Notes: a model not told the origin generated them from the letters alone. A stretch of DNA of 58,499 bases from Candidatus Sulfotelmatobacter sp. (GCA_017883385.1 JADGNQ010000020.1:1-58499); one strand, 5' to 3'. Shown: positions 45,410 to 53,897, counted from the stretch's first letter. Numbers and translations are program-made.

Positions 45410-45883
45410 CTATCCCGTCCACTTCGCCCCCGTCTTCAGAACCTGCATCACCTTCGCCAGCCGCCGCTTCTTCGTCTCTTCCTGCTTCGCGCCGGAAATA
45501 GACGCCGCCATCTCCTTCTTATGCGTGAACGCCAGTTCGTCCCAGCGCTCCCGCGCCTTCTTGCTCTTCGCCAACTCTTTCTTGAGCTCCGGAGGCGCCT
45601 CCACCGTGCGCGCTTCGTTGTCGCGCTCCAGCACGACTTCCACTACGTCTCCGGCTTGGGCGTTTGCGCCTTCGCGCATCGCCCGGTTCACCGCCATCCC
45701 ATGGCACCCGCCCATCGGCATGAGCGAAGAGCGAAAGGGGAAGCCATTGATGGTCCCCCGCACCGGCACGCGGGCCCGCGTGCCAAACTTCTTGGGCACA
45801 TCGAAGGGAGCGTTGAGCCATGCCCCCACGCTTCTCTCAACTCCCTCGAGCTTTACTCTGAACCGCAGCTTCTTCTCCGCCAT
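45410..45883 (-). CDS. DUF1905 / YdeI-OmdA-type protein (157 aa)
   Basis: The N-terminal half (about 1-90) is a beta-barrel of the DUF1905 type (VPVRGTINGFPFRSSL, GGCHGMAVN). The C-terminal half (about 95-157) is a helical region rich in Lys/Glu with ELKKELAKSKKARERWDEL, as in bacteriocin-protection YdeI/OmdA domains. Role unknown. GGAGG 5 nt before the ATG (45881-45883) fixes the start. Ends next to the GTTCTTT-loop hairpin. Confidence 0.82.
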   Translation of the reverse strand: MAEKKLRFRVKLEGVERSVGAWLNAPFDVPKKFGTRARVPVRGTINGFPFRSSLMPMGGCHGMAVNRAMREGANAQAGDVVEVVLERDNEARTVEAPPELKKELAKSKKARERWDELAFTHKKEMAASISGAKQEETKKRRLAKVMQVLKTGAKWTG

Positions 45884-45949
45884 TGCCGTCCTCCAGTGCA
45901 TCCGCGCTGGTAGACTCTAACCCGGGTAGAGAACACTCGGCAACCGTCC

Positions 45950-46687
45950 ATGGCGCTCACTCCGGCACAGTCAGAAACTCCGGCACTGGCGATCGAACCG
46001 ACTCAGGTCCAGATTCCCGCCGCGTGGTTCCTCATGGGTTCCGACTCCGGGCAGGATTGCGAACGTCCCATCCATCGCGTCTGGGTCGACGCTTTCTCGC
46101 TAGCCGCCACGCAAGTCACGAATGCGGAATACGAACGATTTCTGCGCGCGACTGGAACAGCGCCGCCTCCGTTCTGGCAAGACGGAAACTTCAACCATCC
46201 TCAACAGCCCGTAACCGGAGTCTCCTGGCACGAAGCCGTGCGCTACTGCGAGTGGCTGAGTTCGCAAACCGCTCGCATTTACCGTTTGCCCACAGAAGCT
46301 GAATGGGAACACGCCGCCCGCGGTGGCCTCGAGCAAACGCAATTCCCTTGGGGTGATGACCCGCCGCAATCTCTCCCCGATTACGCCACGCGCTGGCAAA
46401 CGGGCCCGGAACGCGTGGCCTGCTACGCTCCCAATGCCTTCGGCCTCTACGACATTTGCGACAACGTCCACGAGTGGTGCAGCGACTGGTACGACCCCAA
46501 CTACTACGCCGTCTCACCGGAGCGCAACCCGCGCGGCCCCGAGCAAAGCCCGCTGAAGCCGCAGCGCAAATCCTCCCGCGGAGGATCCTGGCGCCACCAC
46601 ATCAAAGTCGCCCGCTGCTCCGCCCGCTCCAGCATCCCGCCGGAATTCCAATACGCCGACTACGGCTTTCGAGTAGCGTGCAGTTGA
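45950..46687 (+). CDS. SUMF1-fold protein lacking the formylglycine-enzyme cysteines (245 aa)
   Basis: A C-type-lectin-like SUMF1 domain over the whole length: GSDSGQDCERPIHRVWVDAF, TNAEYERFL, VSWHEAVRYCEWLS, RLPTEAEWEHAARGG, GLYDICDNVHEWCSDWY and SSRGGSWRHH. True formylglycine-generating enzymes carry a copper-binding cysteine pair after GGS; here that stretch is RHHIKVARCSARSS with one cysteine, so sulfatase maturation is unlikely. EgtB-like or binding roles remain open. No signal peptide is seen, so cytoplasmic. Start ATG 45950. Confidence 0.85.
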   Translation: MALTPAQSETPALAIEPTQVQIPAAWFLMGSDSGQDCERPIHRVWVDAFSLAATQVTNAEYERFLRATGTAPPPFWQDGNFNHPQQPVTGVSWHEAVRYCEWLSSQTARIYRLPTEAEWEHAARGGLEQTQFPWGDDPPQSLPDYATRWQTGPERVACYAPNAFGLYDICDNVHEWCSDWYDPNYYAVSPERNPRGPEQSPLKPQRKSSRGGSWRHHIKVARCSARSSIPPEFQYADYGFRVACS

Positions 46688-46693
46688 CAGATG

Positions 46694-46840
46694 GGATTCG
46701 TATAAGGGCTTCGCTTCAGCGATGCCGCCAGCGTGAAGGAAGCCAACACGGCTTCAGCCGCTGGCTACCGCAGCCGCTAAAGCGGATCCACGTTCCGGTT
46801 GGTTGCGGCACGCCTGAAAGGCGTGCCCTGATACGAATCC
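46694..46840. repeat. MITE-like element with 16-bp terminal inverted repeats
   Basis: 147 bp bounded by GGATTCGTATAAGGGC and GCCCTGATACGAATCC (15 of 16 complementary), with internal palindromes (CGCTTCAGCG, GGCACGCCTGAAAGGCGTGCC, CCGCTAAAGCGG). One end matches 33232-33266. No transposase gene is seen. Confidence 0.75.
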
Positions 46841-46862
46841 TGTTCCTCAAACGGCACCACTA

Positions 46863-46958
46863 CCTAATTGTGCAATTTACTAATTGAGTAATTTAGAATC
46901 GCCCCGCATCGGTTTTTCAACTACACAATTACCAAATTTCCCGATTACTCAATTCTCC
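46863..46958. repeat. AT-rich mirror-arm element, word AATTACTC
   Basis: Left arm words such as TAATTGAGTAATTT and right arm AATTACCAAATTTCCC then GATTACTCAATT. Nearly the same element is at 53898-54001. Ends one base before the SDR start codon. Confidence 0.8.
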
Positions 46959-46959
46959 T

Positions 46960-47820
46960 ATGTTCACTCCCGATCTTCTCCACAACAAGCGCATCCTGAT
47001 CACCGGCGGCGGCACCGGCCTCGGCAAGGGCATGGCTCGACGCTTCCTCGAACTCGGAGCCGCTGTATACATCTGCGGCCGCCGCGAAGAAGTTCTCCAG
47101 CAAACCGCCGCTGAACTCTCTGCCGCGACGAAGGGAGAAATCCACGCCACCCCCTGCGACGTTCGCAGTCTCGAAGCCGTTGAGAAAATGATCGACGAGA
47201 TTTGGACCGCCGCCCCGCTCGACGTTCTAGTCAACAACGCCGCCGGGAACTTCATCGCCCGTACCGAAGAACTTTCTCCCGGCGCATGGAACTCCGTCAT
47301 CAACATCGTGCTCATGGGCACTCTGAATTGCACCATGGCCTGCGGACGCCGCTGGCTCAAGTCCGACCATCCCGGCACCGTCCTCAGCATCTCCGCCACG
47401 TACGCGCCGGTAGGCTCGGCCTACGTCGTTCCCTCCGCCGTTTCCAAAGCCGGAGTCGAGGCTCTCACCCGCAGTCTCGCGGTGGAGTGGGGTAATCGCG
47501 GCATCCGCATGAACGCCATCGCCCCCGGCCCCATCCCCACGCAAGGCGCGTTCTCCCGCGTCCTGCCGCACCCCGGCCTCGAAACTCTCGCCCTCGACCG
47601 CAACCCGCTGCACCGTTTCGGCACGGTCGAGGAGCTGGCCAACCTCGCAGCTTTTCTGGTGAGTGACGGCTCGGGCTACATCAACGGCGAAGTCATCCGC
47701 ATGGATGGCGGCGAATTCCTGCAAGGCGCCGGAGAATTCAGCAACCTGGGCCGCGTCCTCAAAGAGGAAGACTGGCAGGCGATCAAGCCGAAGAAGTCAG
47801 GTGCAGCGCCGAAACCTTAG
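46960..47820 (+). CDS. Short-chain dehydrogenase, 2,4-dienoyl-CoA reductase-like (286 aa)
   Basis: Rossmann motif ITGGGTGLGKGMA, then CDVRS, VNNAAGN and APGPIPTQGAF. The usual YxxxK is replaced by a PSAVSKAGVEAL arrangement with the Lys kept, as in the dienoyl-CoA reductase subgroup of SDRs, which act in beta-oxidation of unsaturated fatty acids. NADP preference is suggested by CGRREE. No Shine-Dalgarno sequence is present; the mirror-arm element ends just before the ATG. The next gene starts directly after the stop. Confidence 0.88.
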   Translation: MFTPDLLHNKRILITGGGTGLGKGMARRFLELGAAVYICGRREEVLQQTAAELSAATKGEIHATPCDVRSLEAVEKMIDEIWTAAPLDVLVNNAAGNFIARTEELSPGAWNSVINIVLMGTLNCTMACGRRWLKSDHPGTVLSISATYAPVGSAYVVPSAVSKAGVEALTRSLAVEWGNRGIRMNAIAPGPIPTQGAFSRVLPHPGLETLALDRNPLHRFGTVEELANLAAFLVSDGSGYINGEVIRMDGGEFLQGAGEFSNLGRVLKEEDWQAIKPKKSGAAPKP

Positions 47821-48399
47821 ATGGGATACACAAGGCGCAAAATTCGCGGGATCAACTTTTCGTTTCTGCTGGCGGGCTTCATCTTCGCCGGATGGGCACT
47901 GTTCTGCGCCTGGTATGGCTGGCCGCGCGGGTTCCGCGCCGGCAGCGCCGCAGGCTTCGGGCTCTTCGCCGTGGCATCGCTGTTCTTTACCGCGTTCCCG
48001 TTCCTCTGGGCGCGCTTCCCCGAAAAGCATCCGGTAAACCACGAACTCATGCGCTACGGCAATCTCAAGGAGGTCTCCGAGCGTCTCGACATCGAGATGG
48101 CGGAACACGTAGAGATCCTGGGCCCCTTCCGCTTCACTGCCACCATGCTCGTCTACGATTCCGGCCACGAGTTCCAAATGGTTCCCTACGATCAGATTGT
48201 TTCGGCGGAGGCCGAGAAGGGCACCGGAGACGATCCCGCCGCTATCGTGGTTCACACCCGCGGCGGACGCCACTACCAGTGGTACCGCACCTGGCTGCAA
48301 GGAATCTTTGATCCGGAGATGACTCTAGAGAAGATTCGCGCGGCCGCGCACCTGGACGACACAGATTCCTCTGCGTCTTCCGTGTCCTCTGTGGTTTAG
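47821..48399 (+). CDS. Membrane protein of unknown function with repeat-derived C-terminus (192 aa)
   Basis: Two membrane helices (about 13-32 and 38-62), then a soluble domain of about 120 residues, possibly PH-like (RFTATMLVYDSGHEFQMVPYDQI and AIVVHTRGGRHYQWY). The last 13 residues, including the stop, are encoded by TCCGTGTCCTCTGTGG-type repeat words. The ATG adjoins the SDR stop (TAGATG), so the two are co-translated. Family not recognised. Confidence 0.75.
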   Translation: MGYTRRKIRGINFSFLLAGFIFAGWALFCAWYGWPRGFRAGSAAGFGLFAVASLFFTAFPFLWARFPEKHPVNHELMRYGNLKEVSERLDIEMAEHVEILGPFRFTATMLVYDSGHEFQMVPYDQIVSAEAEKGTGDDPAAIVVHTRGGRHYQWYRTWLQGIFDPEMTLEKIRAAAHLDDTDSSASSVSSVV

Positions 48400-48409
48400 T
48401 CTTTCTGCT

Positions 48410-48763
48410 CTAACGCTGATCCTTCGACGGCATCACGATCGCCTTCAACAACAGGTTGACCAGGCTCAGCACGATCGCTCCAATAAATGCCGCGATGAAT
48501 CCGTGTACCTGAAATCCCGGCACCACCGCCGACGCCAGTTTCAGCATCAGCGCATTGATCACGAACCAGAACAGCCCCAGCGTGATCAGGGTCAAAGGAA
48601 AGGTAATGATCTTGAGCAGCGCGCCAATCGTAGCATTGATGAACCCAATCGCCAGTGCCGCAATCAGCGCCGCCACCGCCCCGTTGACGTGCACACCGGG
48701 CACTACCTGAGCCACAACCCACACCGCAAGCGCGCTCAGAACCCAATTCAATAGCAACCGCAT
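48410..48763 (-). CDS. Phage-holin-family-4-like membrane protein (117 aa)
   Basis: Four hydrophobic helices in 117 residues with the typical start RLLLNWVLSALAVWVVA and the motifs GFINATIGALLKIITFPLTL and FVINALMLKLASAVVPGF, as in the PF04020-type family widespread in bacteria outside phages. The role is unknown. GAGGAG 6 nt upstream of the ATG (48761-48763). Convergent with the preceding gene. Confidence 0.9.
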   Translation of the reverse strand: MRLLLNWVLSALAVWVVAQVVPGVHVNGAVAALIAALAIGFINATIGALLKIITFPLTLITLGLFWFVINALMLKLASAVVPGFQVHGFIAAFIGAIVLSLVNLLLKAIVMPSKDQR

Positions 48764-48961
48764 CGTGGTCTCCTCAACCAAACTATAGGCGCAGCCCACC
48801 CTCTTGTCATTCCGAGAACAGGCGGAGCGACCGCGACGGCAACCGAGGAATCCGGTGTCATCCTGTCCTCCGGTCACACCACGAAAAAATTCACGCCGCA
48901 TTCTTCGTCTCCCCGCGCCTCATACGGTACACTACGCAATTCGACTTCAAGGAGGATTCCC

Positions 48962-49807
48962 ATGCCCGACCCCGCACTCAGCGGATCCGAATTCAAGAAA
49001 CAACTCCGCGCCGGAGCGCCCAAGATGGGCCTGTTCCTCAACGCTCACAGCCCAACCGTCGCCGAGCAACTCGCGCACAGCGGATACGACTGGCTCCTCG
49101 TCGACACCCAGCATGGCCCCATGGGCTACGAAAAACTTTCTGCCATGCTGAGCGGCATCGCGAACGGCGGCGCCAAGTCGCTGGTTCGCGTCGGCGGATA
49201 CGCCGACCGCCCCGGCATCCAGCAGGCCCTCGATATGGGCGCAGACGGCGTCCTCATTCCCTACATCAATACCGCCGACGAAGCCCGCGAAGCCATTAGT
49301 TGCACCAAGTACCCCACGGTCGGCACGCGCTCGGTCTACTTCCCGCAGCGCAGCATGAACAAAGGCGGACTCCTCGGCTACGCCGGCAACTGGAACAACG
49401 AAGGCATCATCGCTCTGCAAGTCGAGACCGCGTCATGCATTGAGAACATCGCCGAAATCGCCGCCGTCCCCGGCGTCGACATTCTCTTCCTCGGCCAAAA
49501 CGATCTCTGCATGTCGATGGGCCTCTACAACAAGTACGAGTTTCCCCACATGTACACCTCGCCCGAACTCGACGCCGCCACGAAGAAACTGGTCGAGCAT
49601 GCCCGCAAGAACAACGTCATCCTCGGCCTGTTCCTGTTCGGCACCTCGCGCGTCGGCGAATTCCTCGAAAAGGGATTCACCTTCATCAGCATCGGCAACG
49701 ACCTGCACCACGTCCTAACCCAAGCCGGAGCCTATGTGGGAGACATGGAAAAGATAGCGGCAGAAAAAGGCAAGTCCTGGAAGCGCCGCTCCACAGCCCT
49801 GTTCTAA
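48962..49807 (+). CDS. HpcH/HpaI-family aldolase (281 aa)
   Basis: A TIM-barrel class II aldolase acting on 2-keto-3-deoxy acids. Motifs: WLLVDTQHGPMGY, VRVGGYADRPGIQQALDMGADGVLIPYI, QVETASCIENI (metal-binding Glu) and DILFLGQNDL. Substrate unknown; 2-keto-3-deoxy-rhamnonate or 4-hydroxy-2-oxo acids are typical. A strong AAGGAGG lies 6 nt before the ATG. Confidence 0.9.
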   Translation: MPDPALSGSEFKKQLRAGAPKMGLFLNAHSPTVAEQLAHSGYDWLLVDTQHGPMGYEKLSAMLSGIANGGAKSLVRVGGYADRPGIQQALDMGADGVLIPYINTADEAREAISCTKYPTVGTRSVYFPQRSMNKGGLLGYAGNWNNEGIIALQVETASCIENIAEIAAVPGVDILFLGQNDLCMSMGLYNKYEFPHMYTSPELDAATKKLVEHARKNNVILGLFLFGTSRVGEFLEKGFTFISIGNDLHHVLTQAGAYVGDMEKIAAEKGKSWKRRSTALF

Positions 49808-49839
49808 CCGGAATCTGAAGGAATCCAATGAAATCCGAG

Positions 49840-49894
49840 GGTGCCCCATCCTAACGTCGCGTTCTTTGCGACGTTAGGGTGGGGACTTTGACTT
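49840..49894 (+). repeat. GTTCTTT-loop hairpin, copy 3
   Basis: CCCCATCCTAACGTCGC pairs with GCGACGTTAGGGTGGGG around loop GTTCTTT (49861-49867). Downstream of the aldolase gene, followed by iterated CCTCCGTGTCC words (49902-49926). Confidence 0.9.
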
Positions 49895-50032
49895 AGCTTT
49901 CCTCCGTGTCCTCCGTGTCCTCTGTGGTGAGCTCTTGTGTTGAGACTCCGCCACGCCTTTCCCCAGACAGCCTCGCCGTACGGAACTTTCTCCCGTCCCC
50001 CGACGTACAATTACTTAGGGGAGGTCTCTGCC

Positions 50033-50233
50033 ATGTTCACGTTCCTACTCTGGTGCATTCTCTTCGTCCTCTGCTGGCCCCTAGCCCTCATGGCGTTGGT
50101 CGCCTACCCATTCATCTGGCTACTCCTGCTCCCCTTCCGAATCCTCGGCGTAGCCGTGCACGGTGTCCTGGAGATCGTCTTCCTGGCGATCACATTACCG
50201 TTCCGCCTGCTGGCCGCGCCCTTCCGGATCTAA
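50033..50233 (+). CDS. Small hydrophobic membrane protein (66 aa)
   Basis: Almost wholly hydrophobic with two or three membrane segments (WCILFVLCWPLALMALVAYP, then FIWLLLLPF and VLEIVFLAITLPF). GGGAGGT 7 nt before the ATG makes it a genuine gene despite its size. TACAAT lies 22 nt upstream (50006-50011). No family recognised. Confidence 0.75.
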   Translation: MFTFLLWCILFVLCWPLALMALVAYPFIWLLLLPFRILGVAVHGVLEIVFLAITLPFRLLAAPFRI

Positions 50234-50468
50234 CCGACCCCCGGAACCGCGGGAAGGGCAAGGCTTCGAGCGGTGCCCGTTGAGACCCGGGGACGCATGC
50301 GGCACCGTGGAAGAGCGGCGCTTCGAGCGCCGCGTAGAGCGAGCAGAATCGATCTGGGCTTCAAGCCCCTGAGGATCGCCTTCCCAACTGCCCAAACTTA
50401 TCCAACGCCGGGCCCTACGCCCTGCCAAACCCTTGCATTAGAATTGATCCTCCACCACCAACCACTCC

Positions 50469-51137
50469 ATGAACCACATCCTCACCGAAATCGAAGCCCG
50501 CGTCCTCGGCGCCCTCATCGAAAAGGACATCACCACTCCCGACTACTACCCGCTCTCCCTGAACGCCCTGGTCAACGCCTGCAATCAGAAAAACAATCGC
50601 GACCCGGTCATGACCCTCGACGAAGCCGCCGTTCGCGACGCGCTCGCCACGCTGCAGGAAAAGCGCATGGCCGGCCCGGCCAGCGGCGCCGACAGCCGGG
50701 TCACGAAATTCGAACATCGCCTGCAGGAAGTCTTCAACTTCGACCGCCGTGAAATCGCGGTCGTCTGTGTACTCCTCCTCCGCGGCCCGCAAACCCCCGG
50801 CGAACTCCGCAGCCGTACAGATCGCATGTACCACTTCGAAGCCCTCGACGACGTAATCTCCACCCTAGACCGCCTTGCCCAGCGCGAACCGTCTCTGGCG
50901 CGCGTCCTCCCCCGCCAGCCCGGCACCAAAGAATCGCGTTACACGCATTTGTTCTCCGGCGAACCGCCCGCCGCTGAAGAAAGTCAAAATGTGGCGCGGG
51001 CGCCCTCGTCCGTGCCTGCCGGTGCAAACACAACTGCCGATCGCATCAGCGCACTCGAAGAAGAAGTCTCAACCCTGCGCAGCGAACTCTCCGAAGTCCA
51101 ACAGCAACTAGCCGCCTTCCGCAAGCAATTCGAGTAA
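50469..51137 (+). CDS. YceH family protein (DUF480), 222 aa
   Basis: Two winged-helix domains as in E. coli YceH: LTEIEARVLGALIEKD, TTPDYYPLSLNALVNACNQK and DPVMTLDE in the first; LRGPQTPGELRSR and ESRYTHLFSG in the second. A C-terminal coiled coil (about 185-222) is usual. A stretch around VARAPSSVPAGANTT (nt 50985-51030) resembles the TGTGG repeat lead-in and may be an insertion. The function is unknown; DNA binding is plausible. Confidence 0.9.
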   Translation: MNHILTEIEARVLGALIEKDITTPDYYPLSLNALVNACNQKNNRDPVMTLDEAAVRDALATLQEKRMAGPASGADSRVTKFEHRLQEVFNFDRREIAVVCVLLLRGPQTPGELRSRTDRMYHFEALDDVISTLDRLAQREPSLARVLPRQPGTKESRYTHLFSGEPPAAEESQNVARAPSSVPAGANTTADRISALEEEVSTLRSELSEVQQQLAAFRKQFE

Positions 51138-51145
51138 TCGCGCAT

Positions 51146-51190
51146 ATGTGGGGACAGCCGCCCTCGGCTGTCCGCCGGGCGCAGCCCCGG
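51146..51190 (+). repeat. TGTGGGGACAGCC palindrome, copy downstream of yceH
   Basis: GTGGGGACAGCCGCCCTCGG continues to CTGTCC and then a second hairpin (GCCGGGCGCAGCCCCGGC). Just after the stop of the YceH gene. Confidence 0.85.
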
Positions 51191-51322
51191 CACGCTGGCT
51201 CAGGCGCTGACGACGTTAACGATCCTCACGGCCGCCCGTCCATCCCCAAGACCGACTTTCGCACTCGACGCCCTTTGGTGTAGCCTCATACGAACGGGGC
51301 GCCACCAAATCAGGAGGAAACC

Positions 51323-52189
51323 ATGCATCGCCGCGAATTCCTCGTTCGCACTGCTACCGCCGCCGGAGTAGCGTGGCTCAGTTCCAAAGCCATCTTCACC
51401 GCGCTCGCGAACACCACGCTGCCCACAAAATTCGCCGCCTACGATACGGTCACGCTGGGCAGCACCGGCATCAAGACCAGCCGTCTCGCCATGGGTACCG
51501 GCACAGTCGGGTCCGGGCATCACTCACACCAGACCGACCTCGGGGTGAAGGGCCTCTCCAATCTTCTGCTCAACGGATACGACAAGGGCCTGCGCTTCTT
51601 CGACGCCGCCGATTCCTACGGAAGCCACCCTCACGTCGCCGAAGCGCTCAAGCAGGTGCCGCGCGACAAGGTCACGGTTCTGACCAAAACTTTCTCCCGC
51701 GACGCCGCCAGCGCCCGTGCCGATCTCGACCGCTTCCGCCGCGAACTTGGCACCGACTACCTCGACATCTGTCTGATCCACTGCGTCACCGAAGGCGACT
51801 GGACCGACCGCTACCGCGGCGTCATGGACGTGCTCTCGGAAGCGAAAGAGAAGGGAATCATCCGCGCCCACGGCTGCTCCTGCCATACCATCGAAGCCTT
51901 GCGCACCGCCGCGAAATCTCCGTGGGTGGAAGTGGATCTCGCCCGCATCAACCCCGTCGGTGCCATCATGGACGCCGACCCAGCGACTGTAGTTGGGGTC
52001 CTAAAAGAAATGAAAGCCGCCGGGAAGGCAATCGTTGGCATGAAGATTCTAGGCCAGGGCGCCCTGCGCAACCGTCAGGACGAAGGCATCAAATTCGCCC
52101 TGTCCAATGGCGTGCTCGACGCCTTCACCATCGGCGCCGAAAGCCAACAAGAGCAGGAAGACCTGATCCGCCGCATCGCCGCCGCATAG
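51323..52189 (+). CDS. Aldo/keto reductase with Tat-like signal (288 aa)
   Basis: The N-terminus MHRREFLVRTATAAGVAWL resembles a twin-arginine signal (RREFL), so the enzyme may be exported folded. The barrel has FFDAADSYG (catalytic Asp/Tyr region), LTKTF (Lys), LIHC (His) and GMKILGQGAL. A probable NADPH-linked oxidoreductase of unknown substrate. AGGAGG 6 nt before the ATG. Confidence 0.88.
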   Translation: MHRREFLVRTATAAGVAWLSSKAIFTALANTTLPTKFAAYDTVTLGSTGIKTSRLAMGTGTVGSGHHSHQTDLGVKGLSNLLLNGYDKGLRFFDAADSYGSHPHVAEALKQVPRDKVTVLTKTFSRDAASARADLDRFRRELGTDYLDICLIHCVTEGDWTDRYRGVMDVLSEAKEKGIIRAHGCSCHTIEALRTAAKSPWVEVDLARINPVGAIMDADPATVVGVLKEMKAAGKAIVGMKILGQGALRNRQDEGIKFALSNGVLDAFTIGAESQQEQEDLIRRIAAA

Positions 52190-52210
52190 GCAGTGCGCAA
52201 AGTGACCCGA

Positions 52211-52266
52211 GGGTGCTCCATCCTGGTCGCGCCGTTCTTTGGCGCGACAGGGTGGGTATTTTGAAT
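52211..52266 (+). repeat. GTTCTTT-loop hairpin, copy 4
   Basis: CCATCCTGGTCGCGCC pairs with GGCGCGACAGGGTGG around loop GTTCTTT (52234-52240). Between convergent aldo/keto reductase and CoA transferase genes, next to a TGTGGGGACAGCC copy. Confidence 0.88.
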
Positions 52267-52282
52267 TTCGATTTTGAATCTC

Positions 52283-52325
52283 GTGTGGGGACAGCCGCCC
52301 CCGGCTGTCCAGCCGCATAGCGGCA
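52283..52325 (+). repeat. TGTGGGGACAGCC palindrome, copy at the convergent junction
   Basis: GTGTGGGGACAGCCGCCCCC continues to GGCTGTCC and GCCGCATAGCGGC. Lies immediately after the fourth GTTCTTT-loop hairpin and before the CoA transferase stop. Confidence 0.85.
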
Positions 52326-52345
52326 ACAGAATGCAGCAGCGGCGT

Positions 52346-53032
52346 CTAACTCTCCATCACCTTCAACCCCGGACTCACAATCAGCCGCGCCTCAGTCGCC
52401 CGCTGCACGTCTTCCGCCGTCACCCCCGGCGCCACTTCCTCCAGCACCAGCCCGTCCTTCGTCACCCGGATGTACGCCATCTCCGTCGCGATCGTATCGA
52501 CAACCCGCACGCCGGTCAGCGGCAGGGTGCACTTCTTCAAAATCTTCGGAGCGCCGTCGCGTGTCGTGTGCTCCATCGCCACCACCACGCGACGCGCCCC
52601 CGCCACCAAATCCATCGCGCCACCCATCCCCTTTACCATCTTCCCCGGAATCATCCAATTCGCAATGCTCCCCGTCTCGTCCACTTCCATCGCGCCCAGC
52701 ACGCTCAAATCAATATGCCCGCCGCGAATCATCGCAAACGAATCGGCGCTGGAAAAATACGAAGTCCCCGGCATCTCGCTCACGGTTTCTTTTCCCGCAT
52801 TGATGAGATCCGGATCCTCCTGCCCCTCGACCGGATACGGTCCGATACCCAGCATCCCGTTCTCCGACTGGAGCGTGACCTCCATCCCCGCAGGCACATG
52901 ATTCGCAATCAGCGTCGGCATCCCGATCCCGAGGTTCACATAGAACCCATCGCGCAGTTCGCGCGCAATCCGCTTCACAATCCGCTCGCGCTTATCAATG
53001 TCTTTGCCAGGTTTGTTCATCGTCGAAGACAT
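52346..53032 (-). CDS. 3-oxoacid CoA transferase subunit B (228 aa)
   Basis: Beta subunit of a class I CoA transferase that moves CoA between succinyl- or acetyl-CoA and a 3-oxoacid such as acetoacetate. The catalytic Glu lies in [19 protein letters not shown] and [15 protein letters not shown] are also family motifs. Downstream of subunit A by about 140 nt holding a repeat. An alternative ATG four codons in (53020) is possible. Convergent with the aldo/keto reductase gene. Confidence 0.93.
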   Translation of the reverse strand: MSSTMNKPGKDIDKRERIVKRIARELRDGFYVNLGIGMPTLIANHVPAGMEVTLQSENGMLGIGPYPVEGQEDPDLINAGKETVSEMPGTSYFSSADSFAMIRGGHIDLSVLGAMEVDETGSIANWMIPGKMVKGMGGAMDLVAGARRVVVAMEHTTRDGAPKILKKCTLPLTGVRVVDTIATEMAYIRVTKDGLVLEEVAPGVTAEDVQRATEARLIVSPGLKVMES

Positions 53033-53050
53033 CCCGAACTAAGTTTGTCA

Positions 53051-53108
53051 TCCTGAGCGAAGGTTTTGCTTCGCGAACAGCGAAGCAAAACCGCAGTCGA
53101 AGGATCCC
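53051..53108. repeat. Inverted repeat TCCTGAGCGAAGG between CoA transferase genes
   Basis: TCCTGAGCGAAGG...GCAGTCGAAGGA encloses GTTTTGCTTCGCGAACAGCG and then AAGCAAAAC, itself a hairpin. Same word as the palindromes inside mnmG and mnmE. Confidence 0.75.
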
Positions 53109-53171
53109 TACCCGCTTATACCGCCCACTCCCGCATCAGGGAGTTCTACCCGTTACTCTCCTTGCGCAAGG

Positions 53172-53876
53172 CTAAACAACTCCGCTCTTCCGCACCGTCC
53201 TCCGCTCAATCCTCCGCTCAAATAACTCCCCCTGAAAAATCCGTTTCACATAGATCGAAGGCGTGTGAACGGAGTCCCCATCCAACGCGCCGACTTCGAC
53301 CAGATGCTCCACCTCGGCAATCGTAACCTTCGCCGCCGTCGCCATCATGGGATTAAAATTCCGCGCCGTCTTCCGATAAATCAAATTCCCCTCGCGGTCG
53401 CCCTTCCACGCCTTCACAAACGCAAAGTCGGCCGTCAACCCGCGCTCCATCACGTAAGTGCGTCCATCAAACTCGCGCGTCTCCTTGCCATCGGCGACAA
53501 TCGTTCCCACGCCAGTAGGCGTATAAAACGCTGGAATCCCCGCGCCCCCCGCGCGAATCCTCTCCGAAAATGTCCCCTGCGGCACCAGGTCGAGTTTGAT
53601 GGTGCCCTTCAGCACCATATCTTCCAGCAACTTGTTCTCGCCCACATAAGTCCCAATGTGATGCACGATCTGCCCCGCGGCCAGCAGCAGCCCGTTCCCG
53701 ACACCGTCGACACCAACATTGTTGCTGATGGTCCGCAGATTCTTCGTCCCCTTGCGCACCAGTGCGCGAATCAGATTCTCTGGCATGCCGCACAGCCCAA
53801 ACCCGCCGATCATGATGGTCGCGCCATCAAACACGTCGCGGATGGCCTCATCCGCATTGGCCACAACTTTATTCAT
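53172..53876 (-). CDS. 3-oxoacid CoA transferase subunit A (234 aa)
   Basis: Alpha subunit with MIGGFGLCGMPENLI, NNVGVDGVG, VPQGTFSERIRAGGAG and RTYVMERGLTADFAFVKAWKGD. It pairs with subunit B encoded just downstream. At the end of the aromatic amino acid cluster but not metabolically linked to it in an obvious way. Start ATG 53874-53876, with only a weak ribosome binding site. Confidence 0.93.
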   Translation of the reverse strand: MNKVVANADEAIRDVFDGATIMIGGFGLCGMPENLIRALVRKGTKNLRTISNNVGVDGVGNGLLLAAGQIVHHIGTYVGENKLLEDMVLKGTIKLDLVPQGTFSERIRAGGAGIPAFYTPTGVGTIVADGKETREFDGRTYVMERGLTADFAFVKAWKGDREGNLIYRKTARNFNPMMATAAKVTIAEVEHLVEVGALDGDSVHTPSIYVKRIFQGELFERRIERRTVRKSGVV

Positions 53877-53897
53877 AGCGTCCGCATTCTAATGGAA

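Noticed and set aside
45950..46687. Formylglycine-generating enzyme
   Set aside because: The copper-binding cysteine pair is missing.
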